A stretch of DNA of 64,000 nt. It comes from Cunninghamia lanceolata (taxonomy: Eukaryota > Streptophyta > Pinopsida > Cupressales > Cupressaceae). The notes beneath the pieces are model-generated. The model was not told the DNA's origin. It saw nothing but the letters and a program-made list of their open reading frames with translations, and made no database searches. The stretch covers positions 14,464,001 to 14,528,000 of the forward strand of contig BSBN01001225.1 in assembly GCA_027924645.1 (NCBI GenBank), given 5' to 3'. The position numbers and the translations under genes were made by a program. Below, piece after piece: positions 1 through 12,042 of this stretch. Each line of letters opens with the position of its first letter. Position 1 is the first letter of the stretch.

Positions 1-2008
1 CAGTATTTTTCTACTCATTTTTAGTGCTTGACCTATTTTCCTCTTTAAACAAGATTTCTTTGTTTGGTTACTTACTATAGTTGATGTAATTACATGTCAT
101 GTAACATTACTATCTTTGGTGCATGAGGTCAAACTCACACTTTAATATGCATTGATTAGATTTTTCACTATTAGTATTTGATGTTCTTAGATCAAGAATC
201 TTCATGATGGGTCTAAACTTTAGATTTTTCATGATTTCAACAAACAATTGACATCTTCCCATTTCAATTAAGTTTTCAAAATATATTTTTCATATTTTAT
301 TAACATTTCTTTTACAAGAATGTTCGGGAATCTTATTAGGCATTGGTTTTAGAATGTTCTCATCAATTTCAATTAAAAACTTAGTTTTTTATGCAAAATT
401 TTAGATGTTCTCAATAGAAAACTTGATTCATTGGATAAATTTTAATCATTGAACAACTGATCAATTGGTGTAATATCTATATTTACATTTGAAATTGTAT
501 CATCGTTTTCAATCAATGATTAAGGATTTTATACAATAACAAATTGAGATGGCAAAGATGACATACCTTTAACTCCTAGATTCAATTTCTAACTTGCACA
601 AAGTGTTTCATTCATTTCCTTTGTTTCTCCAAATTTATCTCTTTCATGGCTCTAATAGATGCTTAATGATCTAATTCAATTAGAAAAGATGGTATATCTT
701 CATCTATGGAGTTCAATTTCTTATTTTCACAAAGTTGTAATTCATTATCTTTTCTTCACATTCCTTTGATGTTTGAGTATTTTGTTGTTTCCTTGGCATG
801 ATGTTGAATTCTATATCATTATAACGTAACTGGTCAAATTAATAAAAACAACAATTGATAATTTATAAAATTCAAATAAAAAACATGCAATTAGAATGTT
901 TTTATCAATATAAGACAAAAAATAGTTAGTTTTGTCAAACAATTATTCTAATTCCTCAAAAAATGAAAACACTGATTGATAATATCAAATTTGATTTAAA
1001 ACCATGTAAGTAGAATCTTGTACATCAATACAAGAATAAAAAGTAAGATAACTTGGTTAACTAATGATTGTAATTCCTCAAAAGCATCAAAAGTTTGATT
1101 CTATCTTGTAGAAAGCATAATACACAAGAATAAATAGAGCATGTGGGTCCAAAATCATAGATTTTACCTTTTTCCAAACCATTACTCATTTTTTTGGTAA
1201 TTAGAAATGTGAGAATGTTATAACTTGCATTGGGAACTTCCAACCCTAAGGGTTCGATTTGCCTTACACATCCAACCCAAAGGGTTGGACCTACATTTCA
1301 CATGCCCAAATACATGTTTTCAAGAAAACATAGAAAAACAACTAAATCCTGAGCATACTCTCCATCAAGTTTACACATTTTTCGATGTTGATATGAAAAA
1401 TGTCAATGACTTCAAGTTTTATATTACCTTTTTTTGTTTAAAACTTATCTATAGTATTTTTGGTGTCATTTTTTATCCGTTCATGCAAATTTGAAACACA
1501 TTACATTGTTACATTCTTGATTCTATTCTATATAGATTAAAAAAATATTGATTTTCATTTAGTTTTCAAAAAAATTAGTGGGAACATGCTCAAATTTTCA
1601 TTTTTCATGATGTGTCCACTTTGAATATTAGTAAAAAATTATATATTCATTAAAAAATAGTAGAAAAATTAGGAAAGCAATTTGTGAAATACTTTTAAAA
1701 AGTCAACATTTTAGGGGAGCACATCAAATGCTATGTTATATTTTTTTGATAAAAATAGGAGCACTTTGTGTGCTACCTCTATTTGAACCTCTTAATCTAC
1801 AACACTTTTCTAAACAATTATTAGTTTAGAAACTATATTCCGAGCACTATGAATCTTGTTCTTGTCACATCTACAAATTTTGAGCATATCTATCTTCAAT
1901 TTCTGATCCAAGATCAATTTTTACTTATTTCAGAAAAAGTAGCTACTTTTGACCCCCTTTTGGTCCCCCATTCCCATGTACATACCCCCATATCTAGTGG
2001 TTAGAAAT
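1..2008. other. AT-rich non-coding DNA with a diverged ~122-bp tandem duplication
   Basis: No coding region, RNA gene or complete mobile element is recognised. Within it, about 853-960 and 975-1082 look like two diverged copies of one unit. Both contain ATTGATAAT, then CATG..A.TAGAAT, then ATCAATA.AAGA, and both end in AATTCCTCAAA, with a spacing of 119-122 bp. Around 1240-1290 two short GC-richer stretches both read CCAACCC.AAGGGTT. The short open frames have no recognisable domain and I treat them as chance. Confidence 0.5.
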
Positions 2009-3025
2009 TGTAGACACTTAAAATTGTCTCAGGTCATTTTCATCATCACCATCCTCATCACTCAATCATGCTACTATAGTTAACTAAATAAACTCTATTT
2101 ATTTAGTATAATCATCCCAATTTTCCTACCAATGTTAATTAAATAAATTTTAATAATTTAATCAACATTTCTTCCAAGCATTAATTGAATAAATTAGGAG
2201 TATTTATTTAATTAATCAATCATTTCATCTCTCTTATATAGTCCAACCTTAGTTAAATAAATCTAATAAATATTTAACTAGGTTCACCATCCCCATTCTA
2301 ATAATTAAATAAATGCATCCTATTTATTTTATTTCCTATTTTCCTCTCCAATCATTCGCTGATTAAACATAGTCATTTTCATAGTCTAAATCATGATTAA
2401 TCAAGGAAAATCTTGCACATGGCTCAAGAAAGACACAAGACTCCAAAAAGATATTTTTGGATCCTCACCCTCGATTTTCTCCAAGGCAATCCTCAACCAT
2501 TGATCTTCCTTGGATCATGGGTATCCACTTGTACACCTACCACAAGGTTCCACTTGGATGCCTCTCATGCATCTAATCCTCTCAAGCACCCTAATCCCTT
2601 GATCTCTCCAACCAATCCTAACATTAATCGTCCTCCATGGAAGTCTATAAATTGATCCTCTCACAAGTCATTTTTTTTGGAGCAACCAAGATCACTTGCA
2701 AGAAGCCAAGAACTTCCACAAAGCTAAATTGTACAAATAACAAGATAAAAAACTATCATACAATGATCAAAATGTGGAGCATACAAAAGTACAAAAGAGA
2801 CCTTGTGTATAAAGGTAATGATGAGGAGGTGAGATGGTAGGACTAAAAGTCTGACTACCCCTCCAAAGATGTGACACTTTTGGAATCACTTGAGACAAGT
2901 GTGGATACACATGTTGTGTATATATAAGGTGAGACAAAAGTTCAAATAACCTCTAAGTGATCTTAACTATAGTGTGAATAGAACCTAGTCAAGCTAGATA
3001 GCTAAAAGCACTTTTCACACTAACA
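2009..3025 (+). repeat. LTR-like block (TGTAGACAC...ACTAACA)
   Basis: The block starts TGTAGACACTT and can end at CACTAACA. It contains alternating TTTATTTATTTA/TTAATTAAATAA tracts and a TATA box (TATAAATTGA, 2646-2655). The same start (TGTAGACACC), tracts and identical TATA box occur on the minus strand in the LTR at 12043-13360, so both probably belong to related LTR families. The right edge is ambiguous: read on the minus strand, AATTAAGGGGG (3026-3036) followed by TGTTAG would look like a polypurine tract plus LTR start. No partner LTR or target duplication was found. Confidence 0.4.
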
Positions 3026-5543
3026 CCCCCTTAATTGATACTTAGAGAGTAAGCTAAAAATGAAAAAAAGCAAAGATGCAGAGATGGGTTTTGGCAACAA
3101 GTCCTAATGACGTACCCATGTACAAAATATCTCTCCCAAATGGAGAAAAGGAGAAAACTCAGTGGGAAATAAAACTCCTCTCCAAAAGAGAGAATGAGAA
3201 GGACAAATAAACCTCCTAAAAGTTATCCCTAAAATATAGGAACATGACAAACTCTTGAAGCATGTAAAAGTTGTAAACTCTGCTAAAGAAGAACTAGTGT
3301 CTGTTGGAATCAACTAACCCTCCAAGAATCTAGATCAAGATAGGTGAGGCACAAAACTCTACATGAGTGCCCTCAATAACACTACTCAACTATATATGCA
3401 CACCTGGCAACAAGGAAAAACAATTTGTGAAGTTAAAAGTATAGATGTTACAATGATCAAAGATGCACAAATAACACTGCACGGGTGAACCTAAAATGAC
3501 ACTATTCAAATGTGTACGTTGTGCTCTACAAAGTACCAGACTAAAGTCTTATGAATACTTATCAATTGAAAATGAGAGGGGTAATGCATCTAATACTTCA
3601 TTGAAACCAAGAAGCATTAACAGAACCATGTGGTACCTCCCATAATGCTAACAGAAATATGTATTGGTAGATTAATTAAAATGTGTGTAAGTAGATGGAG
3701 ATGCAACATCAAGTCCAATATGTTGTATAAGCAACTGGAAAAGAGTGTGCAAAAAATAAGGCACACACGCATGAGGCTAGAATGTTGTCATGGAGGAACA
3801 CTCACCAGACAAGATTATGATGGAAAATAATGAGGCACTAACACAACCCACATGGCACTTATAAATTTTGCATGTAAAAAAGAGGCACTAGAGATGTGCA
3901 AAAAATTCCCCAAAGGAACACAAATTAGGTATGACACTTTATATTAGTGAGTTTACAAGAAAATGTGGTAATGGATTTTTTACAAGTGTCTAAAAGAATG
4001 ATGAAATGAGTTCATGTCGTGAGGTGGACAATGAAGTTATAGACCAAGCATGCCTTACAAACCTCAAATAAATGAAAAAAATACAAAAAATAAACCCCCC
4101 ATAATAAATAATGTTGTAAAATATACCTCCAGAAAAAAATTACAAGATTGAGTTCAATTTTGACAAACTGGAACCCTAAATTAACCATTTATAATATACA
4201 ATGAGTTTATAGTTTTTTGAGAAAATAGGAATTCCAAAGAAAAAAACTACATGTACCAATGAATTCCTTGCATTTTTTGATAAGTTTTAAAAAAAAGTTT
4301 GCTCAATTTTGACATCATGGGAAAAAGTTATGCGTTGTCAAAAAAAATGCCAAAAAATAGAACAAAAACAACTTTTCGAGGCAGATCCTAAAAAATACAA
4401 ACAATGGGGATAAATTAAATTACACCATGAGAAACTAGATGGAACCAACTTTCTGTCAACTATAATAAGTTGAAAATCTGACTCACTGGGTGCAAGTTAT
4501 GGTGAAAAGAAAACATACCACCTTACAAGCATAAAAAATGCATGTGGTGATCCTGGGTGGTTAGTAGTAACCACTAGTGGTTAGCTTAAAATGTTATTAT
4601 TACATAAAATGTTACTGTTAACATAAAAAACAAGTTTAGTCTTAAATTTTATGCTAGCGATTAACATAAAAAGTTGGAGCTTGGCAATTTTTAGAGGCCG
4701 CAAGTTTGTAATCCAAAATAGTGGCAGAGTAGACTTCAACCTACAAATTGAAATATTTACAACCTCCTACTTATTCTAATGCTTAAAATGCAACAAAACT
4801 GTTGCAAAAAACAATACAATAAAACTAGGAGTCAAAGACCTCTTGCATTACAATGTCAATCGTTGCAACTGAATACAAGGTAAACTAAGTTGAGTCGAGG
4901 TGGTTGTAAGTCTTAACAGATGCCTATGCAAAGAGTTCACTGAGTGCAGAGAAGTTGCCAATAAAGCCAAGTCATGTAGTGAGTAACGAAATTACATTGT
5001 AAATCAGACTCAAAGACTACCCTAGTACAATGTAAATACAACAATAAACCTCCCTAAAATATTGCAAATGACAAGGCAATGTGTCAAGTTGGGTGAATTA
5101 GTGCATTCACTGAAAAGGAGAACACCTCAAGAAAAATTGTTGAGGAGAATGCAACTCAGTCAATGCAAAGGATGTGAGTCAGAGTCACAAATCTTTTTTG
5201 CAATACCGAGGTTGAGAAGGAAGTGTCCACACTGAGTTGGATGACTTAGAAAGAGGTGAAACCCTTGACACAAAGAGGAATCCCAAAGAAACAAGTTTCA
5301 TAACAAAACCAAACCAAACAATGCTTATCTAGGAAACAAATGTTGCTCCAAATAAAGAAACCCGACTGAAGTTTGAATGGAAAAAAAGACTACTCAAAGT
5401 ATATCTTCATGAGCTAGATCGAGGAGGAAAGGTCAAAGTCAATCAAGAAACTAGAGGAATCATGAACTAGAATGAATGTATGAAATCTATAGTGGAGGGA
5501 GATGTTGGTGCGCCAGTGGTGACATGATGGTGACTTCAGTGGC
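3026..5543. other. Non-coding, unrecognised AT-rich stretch
   Basis: About 2.5 kb without a recognisable gene. Small frames (for example 3104-3313 minus and 5414-5614 minus) show no domain. If the minus-strand reading of the 2009-3025 block is right, this could be the eroded internal region of that element, but no gag or pol motif supports it. The stretch ends where element A begins abruptly inside its 5' LTR. Confidence 0.4.
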
Positions 5544-6580
5544 TTTTCCCTCATAAGGTTTAGCTCATGGGTCTTTAGTGTGCATCTAGGACATTTTACA
5601 TCATATTTCAACACCCTGATGAGAAAACCCCTAAGTGTCTTGACAAATAGGACCTAGGGGGACTACTTGAGATAACCCCTATCCAAAATAGGGGGGGACT
5701 TGGGCACCTGCACCCTAGTTCTGCCCTATTTTGGGCAGCCCTAATTTTTGGGTGTCATCTTGTGACCATTATTTGGGTCCTATGCCGACACGGTAAGTTT
5801 GAATTATGAAATTCTTGGTGGGAGTGTTTGTAGTTGCATGCAAAAGCATGTTTAGGCATTTATTTGTAAACTAGATGATTAGTAGCAAGCTATTGTGTTC
5901 TAGAAGTGATTCAAGGCTTTCATTGTGTTGCAAGAGCAGATTTGTGTTGTCTATGTGTTTGTGTTTGCAGATTCGAGAATCCATTTTCTCATGGAATGAA
6001 GAGCATCTTCCTCCGATGAGATCTTCACTACAAGTTTATGATTGCAGGTTACAGGTTGATAATGCAGACAAAGTGAAGTTGTAGGAGGGCATATTGGAGT
6101 GTCAGAATTGCAAATCAGAGAAGAAAAGAGCACCCTGGACTCGGGCGCCCGCTCATTAGTCCTCAAAGTTTCATGATGGAAAAACCTTCGATGCAGCAAG
6201 AACAGGTTGCAAATCTTGTCCACAAATCTTGACAAAAAGCAGGGCACTGGGCTTGGGCGCCCGCTCTTTTTTCCCTAACTTTTCCACCTCAGAACCTCAA
6301 AAACAGGTGCACAGTCATTTGTAATTTTACAGCTTTCTATAGAGGCATTTTCCATTATTCGTCTGTTTACTCCCGTATTTACATAATTAGGGTTTTGATG
6401 GATAATTGAGCATAAGAGAAGGAAATTTGATAATCAAATACCCTAATCCAAGTTTCCCTACATTTGTAAGTGACCAAGGACCTGATAGTGCTTTGCCACT
6501 TGATCCTAAGGTCCTTCAATGTAAAAGGTGAAAGGAGGATTTAAACACTAGACTAAACAAATATAATTTTCACTTAAACA
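5544..6580 (+). repeat. Element A 5' LTR (5'-truncated)
   Basis: It matches 10975-12009 from TTTTCCCTCATAAGG through TCACTTAAACA. The preceding bases (TGATGGTGACTTCAGTGG) do not match the start of the 3' LTR, so the first ~35 bp were lost or replaced. Like the 3' copy it lacks the ~170-bp intron-like segment present in the B and C LTRs. Confidence 0.85.
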
Positions 6581-6600
6581 TTTTGGTGAACCCATGTTTT
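6581..6600 (+). other. Element A primer-binding region
   Basis: TTTTGGTGAACCCATG directly follows the LTR end ACTTAAACA. The same string adjoins the B 5' LTR (minus strand) and, as TTTTGGTGAACCTTG, the C 5' LTR. A TGG triplet a few bases after the LTR fits pairing with a tRNA CCA end. I could not assign the tRNA. Confidence 0.55.
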
Positions 6601-7267
6601 TGGACTTAATTGCAACTTGATGAGTGTTTGTCTTCATATTTGGGTTGATTTCATTCATTCATATAGTCATTCATCTTATTGCATTCAGAAAAATTCAAAA
6701 AAATTGAAAATTTTGAAAAAAATTGCATTTTAGGGTTACTAATTTGCATCAATTCATTCTAATTTTTCCTAATTTATGATTTTTTCATCAGATCTGATAT
6801 AAAGTACAGAAAAATGCAAAAATTCAATAATTTGAATTGCATTTTTATCATATAATTGCTAGGATTTTGTAGAAATTTTTACAATTTTCATATAACCTAG
6901 TAATTCCAAAATCTAGGGTTAGTAGGAAAAATCTTCTTTCAAATTTTTCTACTGATTTTAGAGACTCATTTAAACTTTCATGTGGCTGTAGACTTGCATT
7001 TTAGTGTAAAATTGTATTTAGATTTCAAATATTTACATTTTTGCATAGAAAATGTCAACAAAAAACTAGCAATTTTCATGCATTTTCATTAAATTTGCAC
7101 TTGTGTTTTGCATCTTAGAGCTTGGAATTCATTTTAAGATCTGATTACACTTATTTTTCATCATAAATCATACTTCAAAACATTCATATAGCATTTTGTG
7201 TCAAGATCTCAAACCTAGGGCTTGAAAAACATCAATTTTCACTAGATTTGGCCTTATCGACTCTCAA

Positions 7268-7905
7268 AATTTGCACCATAGGTGTGTTGTGAAGGGTATT
7301 TTTGCACTAATTGGTTGTTATTAGAGTAATTATTTTTTTCCCCTCCTAAAAATATTCACAACACCTGTTTATTGGGCTCTTGTATTGAAATTTTGGTGAA
7401 AATTTGCCTATTTTTGCCCTAGGGTTGGGCCTAGTTTGCACTCCAAGTGTGTTGTGACAAATTTTATGGATTGAGGTGACTGAAATCATTGATTTTATTT
7501 TTTTTGCCTCCTAAAATTCATTACAACACTCCTTTTTCTATGTCTTGGAGTTGAAAAACCATGAAACATAGCTTATTTTTGCTATATTTTCACTAGGGTT
7601 TGACCTTAACTGGCACTAAAAGTGTGTTGTGACAGATATTTTGACATTATTTGGATGTTATCACTGATATATTTTTTTTCCATCATCATTTTCCTCACAA
7701 CACCCCTTTTCATGCTCCTTTGTATCGAGATTTGGTGAAAAAATTGCATATTTTGACATATTTTCACTATATTTTGACTTATCATCATCTTCGATTTGCA
7801 TAAAGAGTGTATTGTGAAGGATATTATTTCTGTTTTGGACTGATATTAGACATATAATTTTCTTTCCCTTATCAAAATCCTTACAACACTTTTTGTTTCA
7901 TTCAT
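7268..7905 (+). repeat. Element A internal tandem array, about four ~175-bp units
   Basis: Units begin with GTGT(or A)TTGTGA at about 7283, 7449, 7624 and 7808 (spacings about 166, 175 and 184). Each also carries an inverted partner, TCACAACAC or TTACAACAC, roughly 80-90 bp later. Units share CACTAGGGTT and TTGCAT/TTTTTGC words. Element B carries the same kind of array on the minus strand (19540-20185), so it is an old family feature between the leader and the coding region. Confidence 0.7.
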
Positions 7906-8026
7906 TTGCATTGAAAAAGTACAAAAAATCAAGCATTTTAGGCTATTTTTGCATATAGTTTTGCACTTGTCTTTTGCACAAATTTTGAAAAGTTTTCAAA
8001 ATCTGATTTTACATTGACTTGAGCAT

Positions 8027-8604
8027 ATGAACATGACCTCTAATTGCAACAACAACAATGGGTTCCCTCCTAGGCCTTATATGAAAAGAATGGCCCCTGA
8101 ACCTGAAATTGTGTTTACACCTCATGATAGAACAATTGGAGACTCTGAAGGGCCTCTTTACATCACTATGAAAATAATGGGAAATCCTATGAATGAAACT
8201 CTTATTGATCCTAATTGCATGACTAATTTCAAATTGAAGAGTTCCTCTTTTCACATCAATTAATGCAAGGTTCTTATGACCCTTCGAACATGATGATCAA
8301 AACACATAAGGGAACCTTTATCAAGCCTCTGGGTAAGATACCATTGTTGGTAGCACTATCTGGAAAACATGTCAAACAATAGTTTGATGTTGTCCCTATT
8401 TCTGACCTCTTCCGTATTAAATTGGGACACCCTTGGTTAAAATAAATGAAAGTTATCCCTTCAACAATACACCATTGTCTAAAATTCCCTTTTGGTGCAC
8501 GTGTGATTACCATCCCTCGTAACAAGTATAAACCTTTGGTTGAGAAAAAGCATTACATATTGGATTATTTTTGGGATAAAATTGAAAAGGAACCAGAGTT
8601 ATGA
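8027..8604 (+). pseudogene. Element A retropepsin-like protease remnant
   Basis: The first frame (8027-8263) contains GPLYITMKIMGNP and a LIDP segment where an aspartic protease would have its D-T/S-G loop; the glycine is not present. After a frameshift near 8263 the next frame reads KLGHPWLK, VIPSTIHHCLKFP and VITIPRNK, then ILDYFWDKIE. These match the flap and C-terminal part typical of gypsy retropepsins of the Tat-like group and the linker after it. In-frame stops occur near 8381 and 8443. The product cannot be made and the catalytic loop is degenerate. It lies between the tandem array and a linker that contains YAEVPPPKSLQGSG. Confidence 0.65.
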
Positions 8605-9170
8605 ATAGACTTTACCTTTTTGAGCTATAGAAACTACAAAGCAAAACTTTTACACCCAATGCCCGGTCCTTCTATGCAAGAAATGACAAAAGATAAACAA
8701 CCCGCATGTGAAGAGAACCTTAGATCGAAAGGACAAGGTCCCTATGCTGAGGTTCCTCCCCCAAAATCCTTACAAGGATCAGGAGCTCATTGTCAACAAC
8801 AAAATATTCCACCATGACAAATGAGGTTTGATCCCAATGCTTCATCTTCTAAATTGCACAAACCTATGAAAGAGAAAAGCCCTATCTTACAAGAGATAAG
8901 TGGTAAAAGAAAATGAAATAGAAAAGCAAGAGATAGAAGAAGAAGAAGACAAAGTTATGCCATAAACCTTGCCTCTCAACAAGAAAATATTGATCCTAAC
9001 ATTGAACCAAACAAACATGGTCTAAACAAGGAACAACATGATGAGAAAGACATGAATTGGGCTATGGTACCTTATGTCCCACTTTCCTCTAACATTAAGG
9101 AGTGGGAGGATGATGATGATTTAATTGATAATGAGACTTAGCACGAAGACCCTATAGGTAAGTATCTCTA
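8605..9170 (+). pseudogene. Element A post-protease linker remnant
   Basis: An interrupted reading frame contains GPYAEVPPPKSLQGSG (about 8738-8785), then a basic stretch (about 8920-8960), then VPYVPLSSNIKEWEDDDD near 9070-9120. The AEVPPP...SLQGSG segment recurs after the gag of element C (60376-60420) and in B (about 17355-17375), so it marks the same point of the polyprotein in all three. The RT that should follow is absent; sequence passes straight into the non-coding tail. Confidence 0.55.
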
Positions 9171-10071
9171 ACCCTTTATCTCTCTCGTGATGTGCTTCCA
9201 CCATGATGTGTTATATGTTGTGTAGGCCTCCTGGTATGACCCCTGATTCTCCCGTAAGGTCTAAGATACCAGGAGACTGCCTCTATTGTGACCTTCTTCT
9301 ATTTGTATCATCATTCTTCTATATTGCTTCTCTCTTATTTAATCATTGTGTGTTGTGTCTTACGGACATAGCGTTGCAGTTGGTGACTTGGGGACACCCT
9401 CCTATGTGACTATCCCTAAGACACTTGTTTCTCCTCTCTTATTTATTATTTCCCTTCCTCTAGTGTTTCTATCTAGTGGGTGAATGACGAAAAAAACATT
9501 TATACTGATGCGGACCTAGTGTCCCTTTTGAGAGCAATCAAAAAATGGACTAAGTTCCTAATATGACAATGGGATTGTAATAAATTATCCAACGCTTGGC
9601 TAGTGGAAGCACTCGTGCTTTCCGCATAGTGATTATGATGATGTTTTTATCTCATTTACAAACCTTACAATATTGTTGCTCTATGCACCTTTGTTTGTCT
9701 TTGAATCTAGTATTGGTGGTACTTGATTCAAAGAGCTTCATGATATAGCCCCATGGTTATCCTCGAATTCTGAATTCATAGTATAACCTTGGTTCTTTGT
9801 GTGGTTAATCATATGCATTGATGTTGTTTATCATGATTTTGTAGACACTAACATGCTTCTTGCGGGGATGTGTTAATGGGAACATTTAGCGATTGTGAAG
9901 TACATGTCACCTCTGGGGGGCATGGGCTTTGTGAGAGCTTGTGTTCCCTTGTGTGTTTTTTTCCTACCTTAACGTGCTTGATATCAATGCATGACATCAA
10001 CCACCTTAAGATGGGGGCACATATAAGGTAAGCTATCTGTTGTAGATGTTAGCTATGTGCTTGTCCTCAGA

Positions 10072-10660
10072 TGCAGTTTAAAGACCAGCACGATGAGTGT
10101 TTCCTACATCTTGAGTTTGTTTGCAATCAATCAATCAATCATGTAAGCCATCTGCAGAGGTAGGATATCACGTATATCCTTTTTATTTTAAGCCCTCTGC
10201 GGAGGTAGGATATCATGTATATCCTTTTTATTTTAAGCCCTCTATGGAGGCAGAGATGGTGTATTTCTCAGAGAAGATTGCATCATCCTATCATTTTCAA
10301 AAGTCCTCTGCGGAGGCGGGGAGCAGTTTTGTGACTAACTCAGCCCTTAAGCATGTCTTCGGTGATTGTTGTAGTGAAGACCAATCATCGGTGTGTGCCT
10401 GTAATGTGCCTGAGATGGTGTTGAGCCTAGAAATAGGAACACTCCATCGCTTGTCTGTCATGTTTTCTCCGTGTCTTCAAGTGTGTGTGTTTGGGGTGCT
10501 TGCTTTGTTTGGCATGTTTATTGCCTGATATGCAGTCTAAAGACTAGCGCGATGAGTGCTTCCTGCATTTTGGGAGGTTTTGCGTGTCTTGTGTGTGTGT
10601 TGCCCCATATATGTAGTTTAAAGACCAGTGTGATGAGTGCTTCATGCATTATGGGAGGTT
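10072..10660 (+). repeat. Three dispersed ~45-bp units in element A tail
   Basis: Copies at about 10072, 10532 and 10612 share the core AAAGACYAGYRYGATGAGTG followed by TTCMTGCAT/CTACAT and, in two of them, GGGAGGTTT. Three matching units occur reverse-complemented in B near 15590, 15665 and 16045, so they are inherited. Confidence 0.65.
10146..10260 (+). repeat. 45-bp tandem repeat in element A tail
   Basis: About 2.5 copies of a unit with core TGCGGAGGTAGGATATCA and CGTATATCCTTTTTATTTTA, period 45 bp (GAGGTAGGATATCA at about 10157 and 10202). 45 is a multiple of three, so the open frame over it repeats a 15-residue peptide. A further GCGGAGGCGGGGAGC occurs at about 10309. Confidence 0.75.
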
Positions 10661-10926
10661 TGTTTACTTTCCAGTACTTGCATCTACATTTCATATATAT
10701 GAGAAAAACAAAAGAAAAGAATCATGCCTATCTTCTATGAATTAATGTGTCTTCTTTGCATTTGTTATCTTATCTATGTTCTACATGATTGTAACTATCT
10801 TCTCTATGTTTTGTGTGCATGTTACGTCTTCTATGTGATTGGTGTGTCTTCCCCGTGCCTGGCGTGTTTGTTGTGTTTGTGACTGTACTTTAATTCATGT
10901 ATTGGCCTTGCATTTATACATACATT

Positions 10927-10940
10927 AAAGTGGGGCTAAA
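10927..10940 (+). other. Element A polypurine tract
   Basis: AAAGTGGGGCTAAA lies directly before the 3' LTR start TGTAATATC. Element B has the equivalent on the minus strand (15295-15310), with TGTAACATC starting its LTR. Confidence 0.75.
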
Positions 10941-12009
10941 TGTAATATCAAAAAATGTCCCCCTTGGGGGGTTTTCCCTCATAAGGTTTAGCTCACGAGT
11001 CTTTAGTGTGCATCTAGGACATTTTACATCATATTTCAACACCCCGATGAGAAAACCCCTAAGTGCCTTGACAAATAAAACCTAGGGGGACTACTTGAGA
11101 TAACCCCTGCCCAAAATAGGGGGGAGGACTTAAGCACCCGTGCCCTAGTCCTACCCTATTTTAGGGAAGCTCCAATTTTTGGATGTCAGCTTGTGACCAT
11201 TATTTGGGTCCTATGCCGACACGGTATGTTTGAATTATGAAATTATTGGCAGGAGTGTTTGTAGTTGCATATAAAAGCATGTTTAGGCATTCATTTGTGA
11301 ATTAGATGATTACTAGCAAGCTATTGTGTTCTAGAAGTGATTCAAGGCTTTCATTGTGTTGCAAGAGAAGATTTGTGTTGTCTATGTGTTTGTGTTTGCA
11401 GATTCGAGCATCTATTTCCTCATGGAATGAAGAGCATCTTCCTCCCATGATATCTTCACTACAAGTTTATGATTGTAGGTTACAGGTTGATGATGCAAAC
11501 AAAGTGAAGTTGTAGGAGGGCATATTGGAGTGTCAAAATTGCAAATCAGAGAAGAAAAGAGCACCCTGGACTTGGGAGCCTGCTTATTAGTCCTTGAAGT
11601 TTCATGATGGAAAAACCTTCAGTGCAGTAGGAATAGGTTGCAGATCTTGTCCGTAGATCTCGACAAAAAGCAAGGCACTGGACTTGGGCACCTGCTCTTT
11701 TGTCCTTGACTTTTCTACCTCAGAACCCTGAAAACAGGTCCACAGTCATTTGTAATTTTATAGCTTTCTGTAGAGGCATTTTTTTATTCGTCTGTTTACT
11801 CCTATATTTGCATAATTAGGGTTTTGATGGATAATTGAGCATAATAGAAGGAAAACTGATAATCAAATACCCTAATCTAAGTTTCTCTACATTTGTAAGT
11901 GACCAAGGACCTAATAGTGCTCTACCACTCGATCCTAAGGTCCTTGAATGTAAAAGGTGAAAGGAGGATTTAAACACTAGACTAAACAAATCCAATTTTC
12001 ACTTAAACA
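10941..12009 (+). repeat. Element A 3' LTR
   Basis: TGTAATATC...ACTTAAACA, 1,069 bp, matching 5544-6580 over nearly all its length. It lies between the polypurine tract and AGAAC, then runs into the primer site of the minus-strand LTR at 12043. It lacks the intron-like segment of the B and C LTRs. Confidence 0.85.
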
Positions 12010-12029
12010 AGAACAAGCTAACATATCTA

Positions 12030-12042
12030 GACTCTGATACCA
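12030..12042 (-). other. Primer binding site of the 12043-13360 LTR
   Basis: On the minus strand this reads TGGTATCAGAGTC directly after the LTR end ...CTAACA. It matches the plant initiator-methionine tRNA-type primer site, also seen in copia E (TGGTATCAGAGC). It marks the adjacent LTR as a 5' LTR of a minus-strand element whose interior is lost, apparently replaced by element A. Confidence 0.65.

Larger units (their letters stand above)
9171..10926 (+). other. Element A non-coding 3' tail
   Basis: The tail begins around GATACCAGGAGACTGCCTC (9268-9286), a string shared with C (about 60876) and, reverse-complemented, with B (about 16885). It contains a (AATC)n run near 10123-10141, a 45-bp tandem repeat and three dispersed ~45-bp units described separately. 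A 135-codon open frame (10121-10528) overlaps it. No pol domain is present. Confidence 0.6.
5544..12009 (+). mobile_element. Element A: non-autonomous Ty3/gypsy LTR retrotransposon (protease remnant only)
   Basis: Two direct LTR copies (5544-6580 and 10941-12009) bracket a 4.4-kb interior. The 5' LTR is followed directly by TTTTGGTGAACCC, which also adjoins the 5' LTRs of B and C and is the likely primer binding region. The 3' LTR is preceded by the polypurine tract AAAGTGGGGCTAAA (10927-10940). The interior holds a tandem repeat array, a decayed protease-linker region and a long repeat-rich non-coding tail. Gag, RT and integrase are missing. The first ~35 bp of the 5' LTR are missing, so no target duplication can be scored; AGAAC follows the 3' LTR. 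Confidence 0.85.

Noticed and set aside
10121..10145. (AATC)n run as the start of a gene
   Set aside because: Simple repeat; the reverse-complement run lies at the same spot in element B.
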